Shown in pieces: positions 44,400 through 54,879 of a stretch of DNA of 64,000 nucleotides. A program made the translations under genes and the position numbers. How positions within the stretch are numbered: position 1 is the stretch's first letter; each line of letters begins with the position of its first letter. Location: NCBI GenBank assembly GCA_038142005.1, contig JAYQJE010000005.1:170863-234862 (forward strand). The letters run 5' to 3'. The notes below the pieces were generated by a model, which was not told where the DNA came from, did not search any database, and was given only the letters and a program-made list of their open reading frames with translations. Source of the stretch: SHAN690 sp023262195. Its GTDB lineage: Bacteria > Bacteroidota > Bacteroidia > Flavobacteriales_G > Salibacteraceae.

Positions 44400-47300
44400 T
44401 TGCAAATATTGATTACGCGCTTTACAATCTTTGGATTATTCATTCTGATCAACGTGACCGCAGCGTTGGGTCAATCCAATGTATATGTCAGTGATCTTTC
44501 AGGTGTGGATAACAATGCGTGTGGGACCGTAGGATCACCCTGCAAAACCATTCAATATGCAGTTGACTCCATAGCCTTGGATGGGGACACGATTCAAATT
44601 GATACGGGACTGTATCAGTTGCCAGCAGCTGTAGGTGTTGATACACCAGTAGTCAATATTCCAGAGGATAAGAGTTTAAGCTTTATCGGAACCGCTTCAG
44701 GCAACGGAACACGCATTGATGGTGATACTACGCGTAGGGGGTTTTTAATGCGATACACTGGAGGCACCTGTCCATCAGGGTTTGGCAGCAACGGTATTTC
44801 TGACTCGACCGTATTATACTTTCAAGATTTGATAGTACAGAATTGCCACATCGTGGAAACATGCGGCAACACTACATACGCATATGGTGGTGGTATGCGC
44901 ATAGATGCGGATTCTGCTTCGAAACTATATGTAACGATTGAGCATTGTACATTTAAAAATAACAGAGCATTTGATGATGCTGGCCCCAATATTGGAGGCC
45001 GCTCTGCGAGCGGTGGTGCAGTTTGGATTTATGGACGTAGAAATCAAACCGCTTCGCCCGCTGACTATTCAGAGGCTCATATCAACAACTGTGATTTCTC
45101 TGAGAATTATGCTGATCAGCTGTCTAATGGTGGTCACGGAGGTGCTTTACTCTTAAGAGATTTAGATACTGCATCCGTGACTAATTCAAGTTTCTGTGAC
45201 AATTACGTCTACAGCACGAATGCGGATAATGGCGACTTACTTCATGACCGCAATGCAGGTGGCGCGATATGTTTTTATGACTTAAAAAATACTTCACCAG
45301 GAAACAAGTACCGTGTAGATAATTGTTCGTTTATAAATAACTCGGCTACCGTGGCTAACAATGCTTTGGTTAATCCTTCTGAAGGAGGTGCAATCTTTTT
45401 AACGAAGGGGGATGTTTTAAACGCCACATCAACCGCAAATCTCACTATAAGCAATTCTAATTTTTATAACAATAACGTTCAAACAGGAATTGAACACATA
45501 GACAATAACGGAGGAACAATTGATACTGCGGGTATTGGATTTAATGCATACTATGCTCAGTTTCAGGTAGACTTGGGCGAGGATACTACGCTTTGTGTGG
45601 GCGATTCACATCTTCTTGATGGCTCCATTACTGGTGCTACATACGAATGGAGTGACGGAAGTACAACACCTACAATTTATGTGAACGCCACCGATACTTA
45701 CAGTGTTACGGTTACTGTAGGTTCTTGTGAAGTTTCAGATACCATTGTGGTAGACTTTGTATCTGAACCTACCATCGACTTAGGTATGGATACTACATTA
45801 TGCGGTAATGATAGCATCTATCTAAATGCCTCTTGGCCAAATTCAACATATTCATGGAGCAATAACTCTATTGATTCGGCAATCTGGGCTGGCCCAGGGG
45901 TTTATTGGGTTGAAGTGGATAATGACGGTTGTAAATCAAAGGATACCATTGATATTGATAGTGTAAACTTGAGTCCTGTAAATCTTGGTACAGATACCAC
46001 TATTTGCGGGAGTGCATCTGGTAATGTGCTTCTTGATGCAACACAGCCAGGGGCTAGTTATGTGTGGCAAGATAACTCCACCAACGCCACCTTTAATGTT
46101 ACGCAGAGCGGAGTGTACCACGTGACGGTGTCAAAAGAGAGTTGCATGTATGTAGATACGATAAACGTTGATTTTCAACTTTACCCAGTAGTATCATTAC
46201 CTGATTCAACAACGATCTGTCCATATGAGACACTAGCGCTTAATGCTACTGTTTCGGGTGCTCAATATGGTTGGAATTCTGGCCAATCATCGTCAATTAT
46301 CAATGTTTCTGAAGAGGCACTCTATATTGTTAGTGTTGACTTGAATGGTTGCATCACTCTAGACTCAGCCTTTGTTGATACCATAGAAATACCACCCAAA
46401 TACTTGGGACCAGATCTTTTATTATGCCCAGATGACGTATACTTATTTGACGCCACTACCGTAGGTGCCTCATCTTATTTATGGCACAATGGCCACACTG
46501 GCCCGACATACAATGGATCATTGCCAGGTGTTTTCTGGGTTGAAGTGGAAATGGAGAGCTGTACTGTTCGTGATTCAATTGATGTAAACTATGTGGTTCC
46601 TCCGGGAGACATCATTGGTGACGACATTAACGTATGCGAGAACCAAGTGATTACACTAACTGTCTATCCACAAAATCTCGATAATTTCCTTTGGAGCACG
46701 GGCAGTACTTCGCATGAAATCAATGTTACAACTCCAGGTATTTATTCGGTCACAGCTAATAAGTCTGGATGTCCATTTAACGACACCGTGGAAGTTACAC
46801 ACCGGCCAATACCCGATGTAAACCTTGGCGGAGATAGGGAAGCGTGCGATGGGGATACGGTTAGACTTGACGTGACTACCGAAGGAGCCACATATTCTTG
46901 GGTTGGAGGCTCTCAATCCCCAACAAAAATTGTAACAGAACCGGGTGTGTTTTCAGTAACGGTGAATCTTAATGAGTGCCTTGCTGAAGGAAGTGTTAAA
47001 GTAAAGTTCAAGGATGCACCCAACCCCAATCTTAAAGACGATATCTATCGCTGTGAAGGGTGAGTCATACATTCAGCATGTTTAAACCACAGTATGACAG
47101 TTACTTGTGGCATAACGGCTCCACCGACTCAGCGATAACGGTGAATAAGGGTGACACGATTTGGGTTCAAGTAGAAATAGGTGGTTGTTTCGGATCGGAT
47201 ACAGCCTTGTTTGTGCACGCCAAAAAACCGGTAATCAACTTGGGTGCAGACACAATACTGTGTGACGGTGATGAGCTTTTATTGAACGCAAAGGTTGATG

Positions 47301-47938
47301 GGACGGCAAATTATGAGTGGCATGATAAATCAGATGAACCAGAGTTTCTAGTTTGGCGCGAAGGGATTTATCATGTAACAATAAGAAGGGGAGGGTGTGT
47401 AGGCAATGATTCAATTACCGTGCGTTATAGGCCGTATCCAAACGTAGAACTCGGGAATGACACAACCATTTGTCTTGGCGACTCTTTGGTGCTAAGCTTG
47501 AATGATTCCGTAGCAAAATACACGTGGAACGATGAGTTTCAGACGGAGAAATTTACGGTTCAAGATTCTGCTACAGTTGTTTTAACAGGTGAAAATTATT
47601 GTGGTGTATATAGCGATACCATGATTGTTTCCCTGCGAGATTGCGAGTGTTTCATGTACATTCCAAACACATTTAGTCCGGATGATGACGGAATTAATGA
47701 AGCGTTTATCCCCCAGTTTGATTGTGATTTATTGGATTATCGAATCAGCATCAGAGATCGATGGGGCAGAACCATGTTTGAATCAACCGATCCAATTCTA
47801 CCCTGGGATGGTATGATGGATGGTAAGCCAGTTGAAATTGGCGTTTACGTTTACGAGGTTTGGTATAAAGCAGAGCTAGAGATCAATTCAAGCAGTGTAC
47901 AGTTCTATAAGAACGGTACAATTAATATTATTCGTTAA
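44400..47938 (+). CDS. Large surface protein: beta-helix, ten Ig-like repeats and gliding-motility C-terminal domain, one frame break
   Basis: The TTG at 44400 starts a signal peptide (ITRFTIFGLFILINVTAALG). Residues about 30-380 form a right-handed parallel beta-helix (SVDNNACGTVGSPCKTIQYA-like start, cysteine-rich NNCDFSENYAD and NCSFINNSAT coils). Ten repeats of about 69 residues follow, each beginning near LGxDTTLC and containing YxWSDGS and GxYxVxV...C. The last about 90 residues are the gliding-motility-associated CHU_C domain (YIPNTFSPDDDGINEAFIPQ, DRWGRTMFES, PVEIGVYVYEVWY), which is the type B signal for type IX secretion. A missing G in GGG at 47058-47060 breaks repeat eight. Repaired length is about 1179 residues. 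Confidence 0.85.
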
Positions 47939-48032
47939 ATAAACGCTTCTCAGCGTGAAACAATAAGGCTGCAAAGTGTTAATTAGTTGATTGACTCTAA
48001 TCCACAATTAATCTAAAAAAAGCAACCAGTTT

Positions 48033-48565
48033 ATGAGGCAAGGTTTCTCGTTTTTTGTCTTTCTATTTACACTATCACATATTGCCTTGAGTACACCTCA
48101 AAACGAAGACGAATACGTGAAGTTTGAGATCAAAAATGCTGGAGCAAGTGTAGAAGGTGTGTTCGAAAGATTCGAGTCAACCATAATTTATGACCCGAAT
48201 AATCCAAATGAATCTGTGTTTTCGGCCAAGATATTTGCTTCGAGCATAAATACTGGCATCGAACTACGAGATGAACATCTTACTGAGAAAGATGAGTTCT
48301 TTAACACAGAAAGATTTCCATACCTCACTTTTCAATCAACTCGAGTGGCGCTATTAACCAACGGAAAGCTAAAGGTTGAAGGGACACTTACCATAAAGAA
48401 AGCTCCCAAGCCGTGGTTTGGATCGTTACTCCAATAGAAAGGGGAGATGCAGTGTTTTTTGAGACTTCTTTTGAGTTGAATCGGCTCGATTTTGACATTG
48501 GTGAGAGCAGTTGGATGATGGCGGATGAAGTAATTTGCTCAATTCGAGCGAAAGTATCTATATGA
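48033..48565 (+). CDS. YceI family protein, frame interrupted
   Basis: After a signal peptide (FFVFLFTLSHIALS) comes the YceI lipocalin-like fold: YVKFEIKNAGASVEGVFERF, FSAKIFASSINTGIELRDEH, and FFNTERFPYLTFQSTRV. The frame breaks at about 48411; one more base restores KPVVWIVTPIERGDAVFFET and FELNRLDFDIGESSWMMADE, the conserved C-terminal end. Repaired length is 177 residues. YceI proteins bind isoprenoid-type lipids in the periplasm. The stop overlaps the ATG of the UbiA gene (ATGA), which fits a shared role in isoprenoid lipid handling. Confidence 0.85.
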
Positions 48566-49328
48566 TTAAGAGGATTGGCAGTGATTGGGTCAAAGATGTG
48601 CTTATACATCTGCGATTTCCGTTTAGTTTCTTTTTACTTCCAATATTCCTATTTGGCTGACTTGCGTTCCAAATGCGGAGCTGTTTGATGTCATTATGTT
48701 GTTCATCATTCTGCATTTATTGGTTTACCCATCAAGCAACGGATACAATAGTTTGATGGATAAAGATGAAGGAAGCATAGGTGGGATTAAAGACCCATCT
48801 GCTGTGCCGACTCAGATGTTTGCCATTTCGATCATTTTTGACGCATTAGCGTTAGCCTTAACCTTTTTGTATTTCGACCATTGGTCTATGCTCTTTTTGT
48901 TAGCATACATTTTGGCTTCAAGGGCATACAGCTACAGGCAAATCAGGTTAAAGAAGTATCCGGCATTAGGGTTCATGACAGTATTCATATTTCAGGGTGC
49001 CTGGATATTTGTCTTGGTAAACATGGCGCTACCAATTCTCTTACCTGCATTGGTCGCTTCACTAATCATGGGGGCGAGTTATCCGCTCACCCAAGTTTAT
49101 CAGCATCAACAGGATGCGAATGATCCGAACCTTGAGCATGCAACTAGGCATTCGAGTTTTGGTTCACAATTCCAGCGGGTTATTACCTCATTAATTAGTT
49201 CAAGCGTATTTGGTTAGATGAGACACAAGCAAATTTTGAACAAACAATGCATGAGCACACTCGGTTCAATCTGTATGAACTGTTTCTTTGCGATATATCT
49301 CATGTTAATCATAGCAGAGCTTACTTGA
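48562..49328 (+). pseudogene. UbiA family prenyltransferase with multiple frame breaks
   Basis: Pieces in three frames add up to one UbiA-type membrane protein: MIKRIGSDWVKDVLIHLRFP and FSFFLLPIFLFG; then ACVPNAELFDVIMLFIILHL with the prenyl-diphosphate/metal site YPSSNGYNSLMDKDEGS; then TRHSSFGSQ-type and IPAGYYLIN pieces; then IWLDETQANFEQTM and MSTLGSICMNCFFAIYLMLI. Breaks lie near 48660, 49145, 49197 (a TAG) and 49245. This is the most damaged gene in the window, more than a single error would give. UbiA enzymes join prenyl chains to aromatic rings. It follows yceI and precedes an FAD oxidoreductase fragment, which suggests a former small biosynthetic operon. Confidence 0.6.
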
Positions 49329-49382
49329 TTGCCTTTATAAAATCCATAGCATGTAAAACTCCCGGTAATCAATATTCTGGCG

Positions 49383-49706
49383 ATGAGTTGTTGGGCCAGT
49401 GACCACATCGCAGTCATTCCGCCTTTAACGGGTAATGGAATAAGTTTAGCACTGCGAGGGTCAAAACTTGCATTTGACCAAGTGATGCCGGGATTGACGG
49501 GAGACAGGGTGCAGCCCGTATACGTTAAAGCGATGCAACGCTACAATCAACGATATCTTCGCGCTAGAATTCGTAAGGGAGTGCTGCTTCAATCCATTTT
49601 GAATTCAAAGCCAGAAGCTCTGAATCTTTTGATTATGAAGCATATTGCAATGAAGCCTTTTGCATTGAAACGACTTACACAACTAGCAGTAGGGACTAAA
49701 ATTTAA
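49383..49706 (+). pseudogene. C-terminal fragment of an FAD-dependent oxidoreductase
   Basis: The 107 residues (MSCWASDHIAVIPPLTGNGI, then SLALRGSKLAFDQV) hold the second FAD-contact motif of flavin monooxygenases and geranylgeranyl-reductase-like enzymes (normally GDAAxxxPPxTGxG), followed by the usual YNQRYLRARIRKGVLLQSIL helices. The N-terminal GxGxxG nucleotide fold of about 260 residues is absent from the space after UbiA. The nearest upstream frame adds only HVKLPVINILA. The gene is therefore a remnant. In Bacteroidota such oxidoreductases often accompany type III polyketide synthases and UbiA-like enzymes. Confidence 0.6.
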
Positions 49707-49786
49707 CGGTAGATGGAACGAGCTAGAAAGCTCGTTGGAAATAACCAAGAAGTTGAAAGGAATCGGGTTAAAGAAATGATGTCTAA

Positions 49787-50130
49787 TTATTTATTCTCAC
49801 CTAAATCATCAAAGCTGATATCCGAAAATTTATTGTCTAATCTGCTTTCAAGACTATTACTATTCAGCTCAATGATTTTTTTAAACGCATCATTAAGCGC
49901 ATCAGAGAACTTTTCAAAGTCTTCTTTATAAAGGAAAAGCTTGTGTTTTTGATAGCTTATTGAGCCATCATCGCTGAAATTTTTCTTGCTCTCCGTTATG
50001 GTAAGGTAGTAGTCGTTTTTTCTCGTGGCTCTTACATCAAAAAATAAGTCCGCTTGCCCGCTCTTACAGCATTGGCATATACCTCATCTCTGTTCTTATT
50101 GTTAGCTCCATCGCCTTCGTGTTCTTCCAT
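49787..50130 (-). CDS. PUR family DNA/RNA-binding protein (DUF3276), frame interrupted in a T-run
   Basis: The ATG at 50130 reads MEEHEGDGANNKNRDEVYAN and AVRAGKRTYF, then breaks in the A-run at 50039-50044. One more base gives FFDVRATRKNDYYLTITESK and KHKLFLYKEDFEKFSDALND, the PUR-alpha-like core of DUF3276. Repaired length is 114 residues. The PUR fold binds single-stranded nucleic acid. The family is typical of Bacteroidota. It lies between the oxidoreductase remnant and the ABC exporter, on the strand of the latter. Confidence 0.85.
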
Positions 50131-50189
50131 TGCCTCTCGGTTTAATGATAAAAACAAACCTATCCAAAAATTTTAATTGAAAAAATAGC

Positions 50190-51982
50190 TTAGTCTGCCT
50201 TCAGCGTTTCAAGCTGTTGTTGCTCATGTATTTCGAAATAATCTCCTTTTAGTTGCATCAATTCTTCATGCGAACCGCGCTCTATGATTTGACCATCTTC
50301 AAAAACCAAAATTTCGTCACACAGCTTTACTGAAGACACTCTATGGCTTATAATCAAGGTGCTTTTGCCAGACATAATACGTTTTAAATTCTGAGAATTT
50401 TCTCTTCAGTTTCAGTATCTACGGCAGAAAGGCAGTCATCAAAAATCAAAACCTGTGGCTCTTTAACAATAGCTCTTGCAATGGATATGCGTTGCTTTTG
50501 TCCACCACTCAAGGTAATTCCGCGTTCGCCAACCCGCGTCTCAAATCCTTTTGGAAAGCCCTCAATGTTGGCATAAACCTGAGCATCTTTGGCGGCTTGC
50601 ATCACCACAACGTCATCATCATTGGCTACATTTTTACTAAAGGCAATATTGTTTTTAATGGTGTCAGAAAAGAGATAAACCTCTTGTGGCACATAACCAA
50701 TGTGATCCCGATATTCATCTAAATTGACTTTGTTTATTGGGTAATCATCAATAAGGATCTCGCCTGATGTGGCATCATAAAGCCTGCAAATAAGATTTGC
50801 CAGTGTGGACTTTCCTGAGCCTGTTCTTCCGATTACCGCAATGCTCTTTCCAGGATGTAGGGTGAATGAAACGTTTTGCAACGCCTTTACACCGCTTTCA
50901 GGATAGGTAAAACCAACATTCTTAAATTCAATTTTGCCTTTGAGCCTGAGTGGCTCATTGGTTGGATTGGTGATTTCAGGCTCGGTATTAAGGAATTCAT
51001 TAATTCTTTTTTGACTTGCAGCCGCACGCTGAACTAACGAGGTGACCCAGCCTACAGAGGCTACAGGCCATGTGAGCATGTTCACATAGATTACGAATTC
51101 TGCGATATTTCCTGGCGATATGCTTCCATCAATGGTTAACTGACCTCCGATGTATATGGTGAGTATGGTAGAGAAACCGATAAGTAATATCATCGTTGGC
51201 ATGAAAAGGGCATTAACCTTTACGAGCTCAAGAGAGATTCCTTTATAATCTGTGCAGTGTTCCGCAAATTCTTGCTCGCGCTCTTCAAGCCTATTATAGG
51301 CCTTCATTACTCTGATGCCACTAAACGCCTCTTGAACAAACGTGCTCAAGTCGCTCAGTTTGGCTTGCACCATACTGCTTCGCTTGTTGATCATTCTACT
51401 TACCGTGTAAATCAAGACACTCAATATGGGCAATGGAGTTAGCACATATGCTGTAAGCTTAGGATTCACACTGATCATAGTAATAACAACCATGATAAAG
51501 AGCACAATGAGATTGATGGTGTACATGATGGCTGGACCCAAATACATCCGCACACGGCTCACATCCTCACTGATGCGGTTCATGAGATCTCCCGTATTGT
51601 TTTGTTTATAAAAGGCCATGTGTAGGGCCTCATATTTCATAAAGATCTCATTCTTCAAATCGTATTCAATCAAGCGACTCATGACAATGATCGTTTGTCG
51701 CATCAGGTAGGTGAATATGCCTTTCGTAATTGATAATCCTAACACTAAACTGGCAAATAAGATAATGGCCCATGTAAGCATTGAGTTATAAAAACCAGCA
51801 AAGCTTTCATTGTTGAAAATGGGATAGACTATGAGCGTGTCCTGAACAAAATCGATGGCATATCGAATGATTTGAGCAGGAAATATGGCCAGCATATTCG
51901 AGATGGCTACAAATACGATTCCACCAACTAGATGTCCTTTATAGCGGGCAAAGTGTTTGTTTAAGTAAGCTAACTCCTTCAT
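50190..51982 (-). CDS. ABC exporter (fused permease and ATPase), frame interrupted near the end
   Basis: The protein has six transmembrane helices (type IV ABC exporter, residues about 15-310; SRMINKRSSMVQAKLSDLST coupling region) and an ATPase with Walker A VIGRTGSGKSTLANLI, Q-loop GYVPQEVYLFS, signature LSGGQKQRISIARAI, Walker B VLIFDDCLSAVD. The frame breaks near 50381-50400; one more base joins EEKIL to NLKRIMSGKSTLIISHRVSS (H-loop histidine) and the end EIHEQQQLETLKAD, making 597 residues. It exports lipids, drugs or peptides. It is divergent from the nusB gene. Confidence 0.9.
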
Positions 51983-52294
51983 TTAACTCTTTCTAGTGGC
52001 TTGGATGCACATGCTGTAAAAAAATACATTTGTTGAGCTTTGCAGATGCATCAAATGTAACGTAGCAATCAAGACAAATTTTAATGAATTAAGTTCTTTA
52101 AAACCGAAGCAAGTAGTGGACTTACAATCAAATCTATACCGCCAACAGATGGCGCTCAAGTGTCACGAGCAACTAACTTTTTGCCATGACGAACAAGTGG
52201 GTTACTCGTCCATCTCGAAAAAGTCTACTTATGTAGTTTTAAATCAAATGGCAGAGGACAGAAAAGAACAAATGGCTTTATTAAATCGCAGCTT
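51983..52294. other. 312-base intergenic region between divergent ABC exporter and nusB
   Basis: This stretch lacks a recognisable gene. It includes an open frame of 60 codons from a GTG at 52116 that runs into the nusB start (TGA overlapping GTG), with the composition KCHEQLTFCHDEQVGYSS. I found no family resemblance and give it little weight as a coupled leader. The upstream part is AT-rich and should carry the two divergent promoters. Confidence 0.4.
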
Positions 52295-53260
52295 GTGAGA
52301 AATATTGCATTAGTAAATCGGAGGTATTTAAGGGTGAAGGCATTTCAAGCCTTGTATGCTTATTATCGCACTGAAGGGGCTGACCTGACCAAAATCGAGC
52401 GTGACATGTTTGATAGCGTTCGCGAATTAAACAAGCTCTATTTATACCTCCTTCAATTACCCGTTGAGCTGCATCGTGTAGCGCAAGAAATCATCGATCA
52501 AAACAAACAAAAGAAGCTGCCAACGCACGAGGATTTAAACCCCAATCTTCGGTTGCTAGAGAATCGAGTATTGAATGCCATCAAGGTAAATGAGCGATTG
52601 AGTTTTATACTTGAAAAGGAGAAGATTTCTTGGGACGAAGAGCATGACGACTTGAGACGTGTTTTCAAGCAACTAAGAGAAACAGATCTCTACCGGCTCT
52701 ACATGGCGCGGGAGGATGACAGCCTGATGATTGACCAAGGTTTTGTCGAGGAAATATTTAAGCAGTACCTCGCAGTCAATGAGTTGGTCCATACCAAACT
52801 CGAAGAACAAAACATTTACTGGAGGGATGATTTGCCATTTGCAGCCACGGCAGTGATAAAAACCATTCAGAATATTCCTGATGGTGCAGATGAGAAAACC
52901 AATCTGCTTCCAGACCTTTATAAGAATAAGCTCGAAGACCAAAAGTTTGTGAAAGAACTATTGCTCAAGACCATCGACTTTAGTGAAGAATATGAGGGTT
53001 TAATTGCGGATAAGGCCAAAAACTGGGAAACAGACCGAATTGCTTTGCTAGATATGCTCCTGATGAAGATGGCTCTTTGTGAATTGGAGCATTTTTCAAC
53101 CATTCCAGTAAAAGTTACCTTGAATGAGTATATCGAGCTCGCCAAATTATACAGTACGCCAAAGAGCAAGGTGTTCATCAATGGCGTGTTGGATAAACTG
53201 GTTGCAGATTTTAAGCGAATTAACCGCATTGAGAAGCGGGGTAGGGGCCTCAAGGAATAA
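52295..53260 (+). CDS. nusB: Transcription antitermination factor NusB
   Basis: The GTG at 52295 starts a 321-residue protein. Its N-terminus (NRRYLRVKAFQALYAYYR) is the RNA-binding arginine-rich helix, and the C-terminal 130 residues form the NusB helical domain (DRIALLDMLLMKMALCELEH, PVKVTLNEYIELAKLYSTPK, SKVFINGVLDKLVADFKR). The long middle is the usual Bacteroidota insertion, which makes these proteins about twice the E. coli length. NusB with NusE promotes rRNA antitermination. Confidence 0.9.
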   Translation: MRNIALVNRRYLRVKAFQALYAYYRTEGADLTKIERDMFDSVRELNKLYLYLLQLPVELHRVAQEIIDQNKQKKLPTHEDLNPNLRLLENRVLNAIKVNERLSFILEKEKISWDEEHDDLRRVFKQLRETDLYRLYMAREDDSLMIDQGFVEEIFKQYLAVNELVHTKLEEQNIYWRDDLPFAATAVIKTIQNIPDGADEKTNLLPDLYKNKLEDQKFVKELLLKTIDFSEEYEGLIADKAKNWETDRIALLDMLLMKMALCELEHFSTIPVKVTLNEYIELAKLYSTPKSKVFINGVLDKLVADFKRINRIEKRGRGLKE

Positions 53261-53335
53261 ATTGTGTGAAACTGCCTAGACTAACTCAGAGCATTCCTCG
53301 TTAAATTTGGTATGACCTTTGAAATTCAGAAAGGC

Positions 53336-53947
53336 ATGAATCAAACCTTCACTCTTTTTTCAGTACTCATTTCGTTTCTCGTTTTTGGAATGAGTTCGGC
53401 CTGTTTGGCTCAAAAAGAAAAGAAGCAAATATTGATGCATGCTGAGGTCTATAAGGGGGATACTATCTTAGTGCAATACATGCCGTTTGTAAACATTGTA
53501 GCCGAAAGAAAATTTCAGTCTAAAGCTGCGCGCAAACGCTTCAACCGCCTCCAGTATAACGTAAAGAAGATGTATCCCTATGCAAAGCTTGCTGGGGAGT
53601 TGTTGAAAAAGTATGAAGCCGAATTGGCGGGTGTTGACAGCGAACGAGCGCGCAAGAAGTATTACAAAATGATTGAAGACGAGCTTAAGGAGGAGTTTGA
53701 TGGCGACATCAGAAAAATGAGCACGTCACAAGGCCGAATTTTGATAAAGCTTATAGACCGAGAGACGGGTAATACCAGTTATGAAATTGTTCAAGAATTT
53801 CGTGGAAATGTATCTGCTTTTTTTTGGCAATCACTCTCGAGAATGTTTGGTCAAGACTTGAAGAGCGACTATGATCCCGATGATCCCGATGGTGCAGATC
53901 GAGAGATTGAGAGCATCGTGCAGATGATCGAGGCTGGTATTATTTAG
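53336..53947 (+). CDS. DUF4294 family protein
   Basis: The ATG at 53336 begins a signal peptide (FTLFSVLISFLVFGMSSACL). The rest matches the Bacteroidota DUF4294 family: GDTILVQYMPFVNIVAERKF, the basic RFNRLQYNVKKMYPYAKLAG helix, ELKEEFDGDIRKMSTSQGRI and EFRGNVSAFFWQSLSRMFGQ. Length is about 203 residues. The protein is probably periplasmic. Function is unknown; in other genomes it lies near NusB or UvrB-type genes. It overlaps the convergent acyltransferase gene by eight bases. Confidence 0.85.
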   Translation: MNQTFTLFSVLISFLVFGMSSACLAQKEKKQILMHAEVYKGDTILVQYMPFVNIVAERKFQSKAARKRFNRLQYNVKKMYPYAKLAGELLKKYEAELAGVDSERARKKYYKMIEDELKEEFDGDIRKMSTSQGRILIKLIDRETGNTSYEIVQEFRGNVSAFFWQSLSRMFGQDLKSDYDPDDPDGADREIESIVQMIEAGII

Positions 53948-54815
53948 CGTCAATCACGGTACATTCTTCGGTCAACGCGTGTTTCCAACGTTTATGTGAC
54001 CACAACCAGTTTGCTGGGTCCTTTTTAATTTCAGATTCCAAAAATTTTGCGAATGAGATGGTAAGTAGGAACTGCTCGTTCCGCCAACGTTCGGTGGGCT
54101 TTGCCAAATCAATTGAATATCTGCCTTTTCCATTTCGATGCACATGGGCGAAGAGCACATCAAAATTTGGGAGTCGTTTCGCCAAAATTTCACTTCCACG
54201 ATAGAATGGGGTAGGCTGATTAAGAAAGGTGAGCCACCAGCCTTTTTTAGCTCCAGCGGTTTGATCTGCCAACATAGCAACGGCACATGATCCATCATAT
54301 TTTGCTAGCGACTTACTACTTTCCTTGTCGAGCAGTGGTGTAGCTCCAAATCTGCTTCGCAATGCCTTGTAAAACTCGTTGAATGGTCGGTTTTTAATCT
54401 TGCGATAAACGGGAGTCATCTGAAACTTAAACCTTGCCGCACAGGCCAAGCCCGCCCATTCCCAGTTTCCAGAATGCCCCATCATTATAATCACACTTCT
54501 GCCATTGCTTTCATAGGCCTCAAGTAATTCAGGATTTTTAAATGTGACTCGCTGCAAGAGCTCCTTCTTTGGCATAGACCACAATCGTATGGTCTCTAAA
54601 AACTGATTAGATAAATGAGAATAGTATTCAGAAGCAAGCCTGGCTATTTCGGCTTGTGACTTTTCTGGAAATGACCTTTCAAGGTTTTTTTCAATCACCT
54701 CTTTTCTATATCCAAATATGACGCGCAGCACGAAAGCCACAAATCCAGAAGCGGATAGCAGAATTGTAGTAGGTAGAAGTGAAATCAATTTGATTAAAAA
54801 AATCATAACCCGCAT
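53940..54815 (-). CDS. Lysophospholipid/lipid A acyltransferase (LpxL-type)
   Basis: I chose the ATG at 54815 (MRVMIFLIKLISLLPTTILL), which opens with the usual membrane helix; an ATG at 54854 adds a leader. Family motifs are RVIFGYRKEVIEKNLERSFP, the catalytic block IMMGHSGNWEWAGLACAAR (His and Glu), MTPVYRKIKN, and AMLADQTAGAKKGWWLTFLN with FYRGSEILAK. The C-terminus keeps PANWLWSHKRWKH, a hallmark of the LpxL/HtrB family. The enzyme transfers a fatty acyl chain to a lipid A precursor or related lipid at the inner membrane. Confidence 0.9.
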   Translation of the reverse strand: MRVMIFLIKLISLLPTTILLSASGFVAFVLRVIFGYRKEVIEKNLERSFPEKSQAEIARLASEYYSHLSNQFLETIRLWSMPKKELLQRVTFKNPELLEAYESNGRSVIIMMGHSGNWEWAGLACAARFKFQMTPVYRKIKNRPFNEFYKALRSRFGATPLLDKESSKSLAKYDGSCAVAMLADQTAGAKKGWWLTFLNQPTPFYRGSEILAKRLPNFDVLFAHVHRNGKGRYSIDLAKPTERWRNEQFLLTISFAKFLESEIKKDPANWLWSHKRWKHALTEECTVIDAK

Positions 54816-54879
54816 TGTGCGCAAAAATATTGTCAGAACGATACCATAATCCAAATAGCTTTTAGCTTTGACACGTTGT

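Noticed and set aside
48397..48437. Reading the YceI gene as a truncated protein ending at 48437
   Set aside because: The conserved YceI C-terminus (FELNRLDFDIGESSWMMADE) follows directly in the next frame, so a one-base loss is the better explanation.
52116..52298. 60-codon frame from GTG running into nusB
   Set aside because: No family resemblance, GTG start and no ribosome-binding site; the overlap with the nusB start is suggestive but not enough. I recorded it in the intergenic entry.
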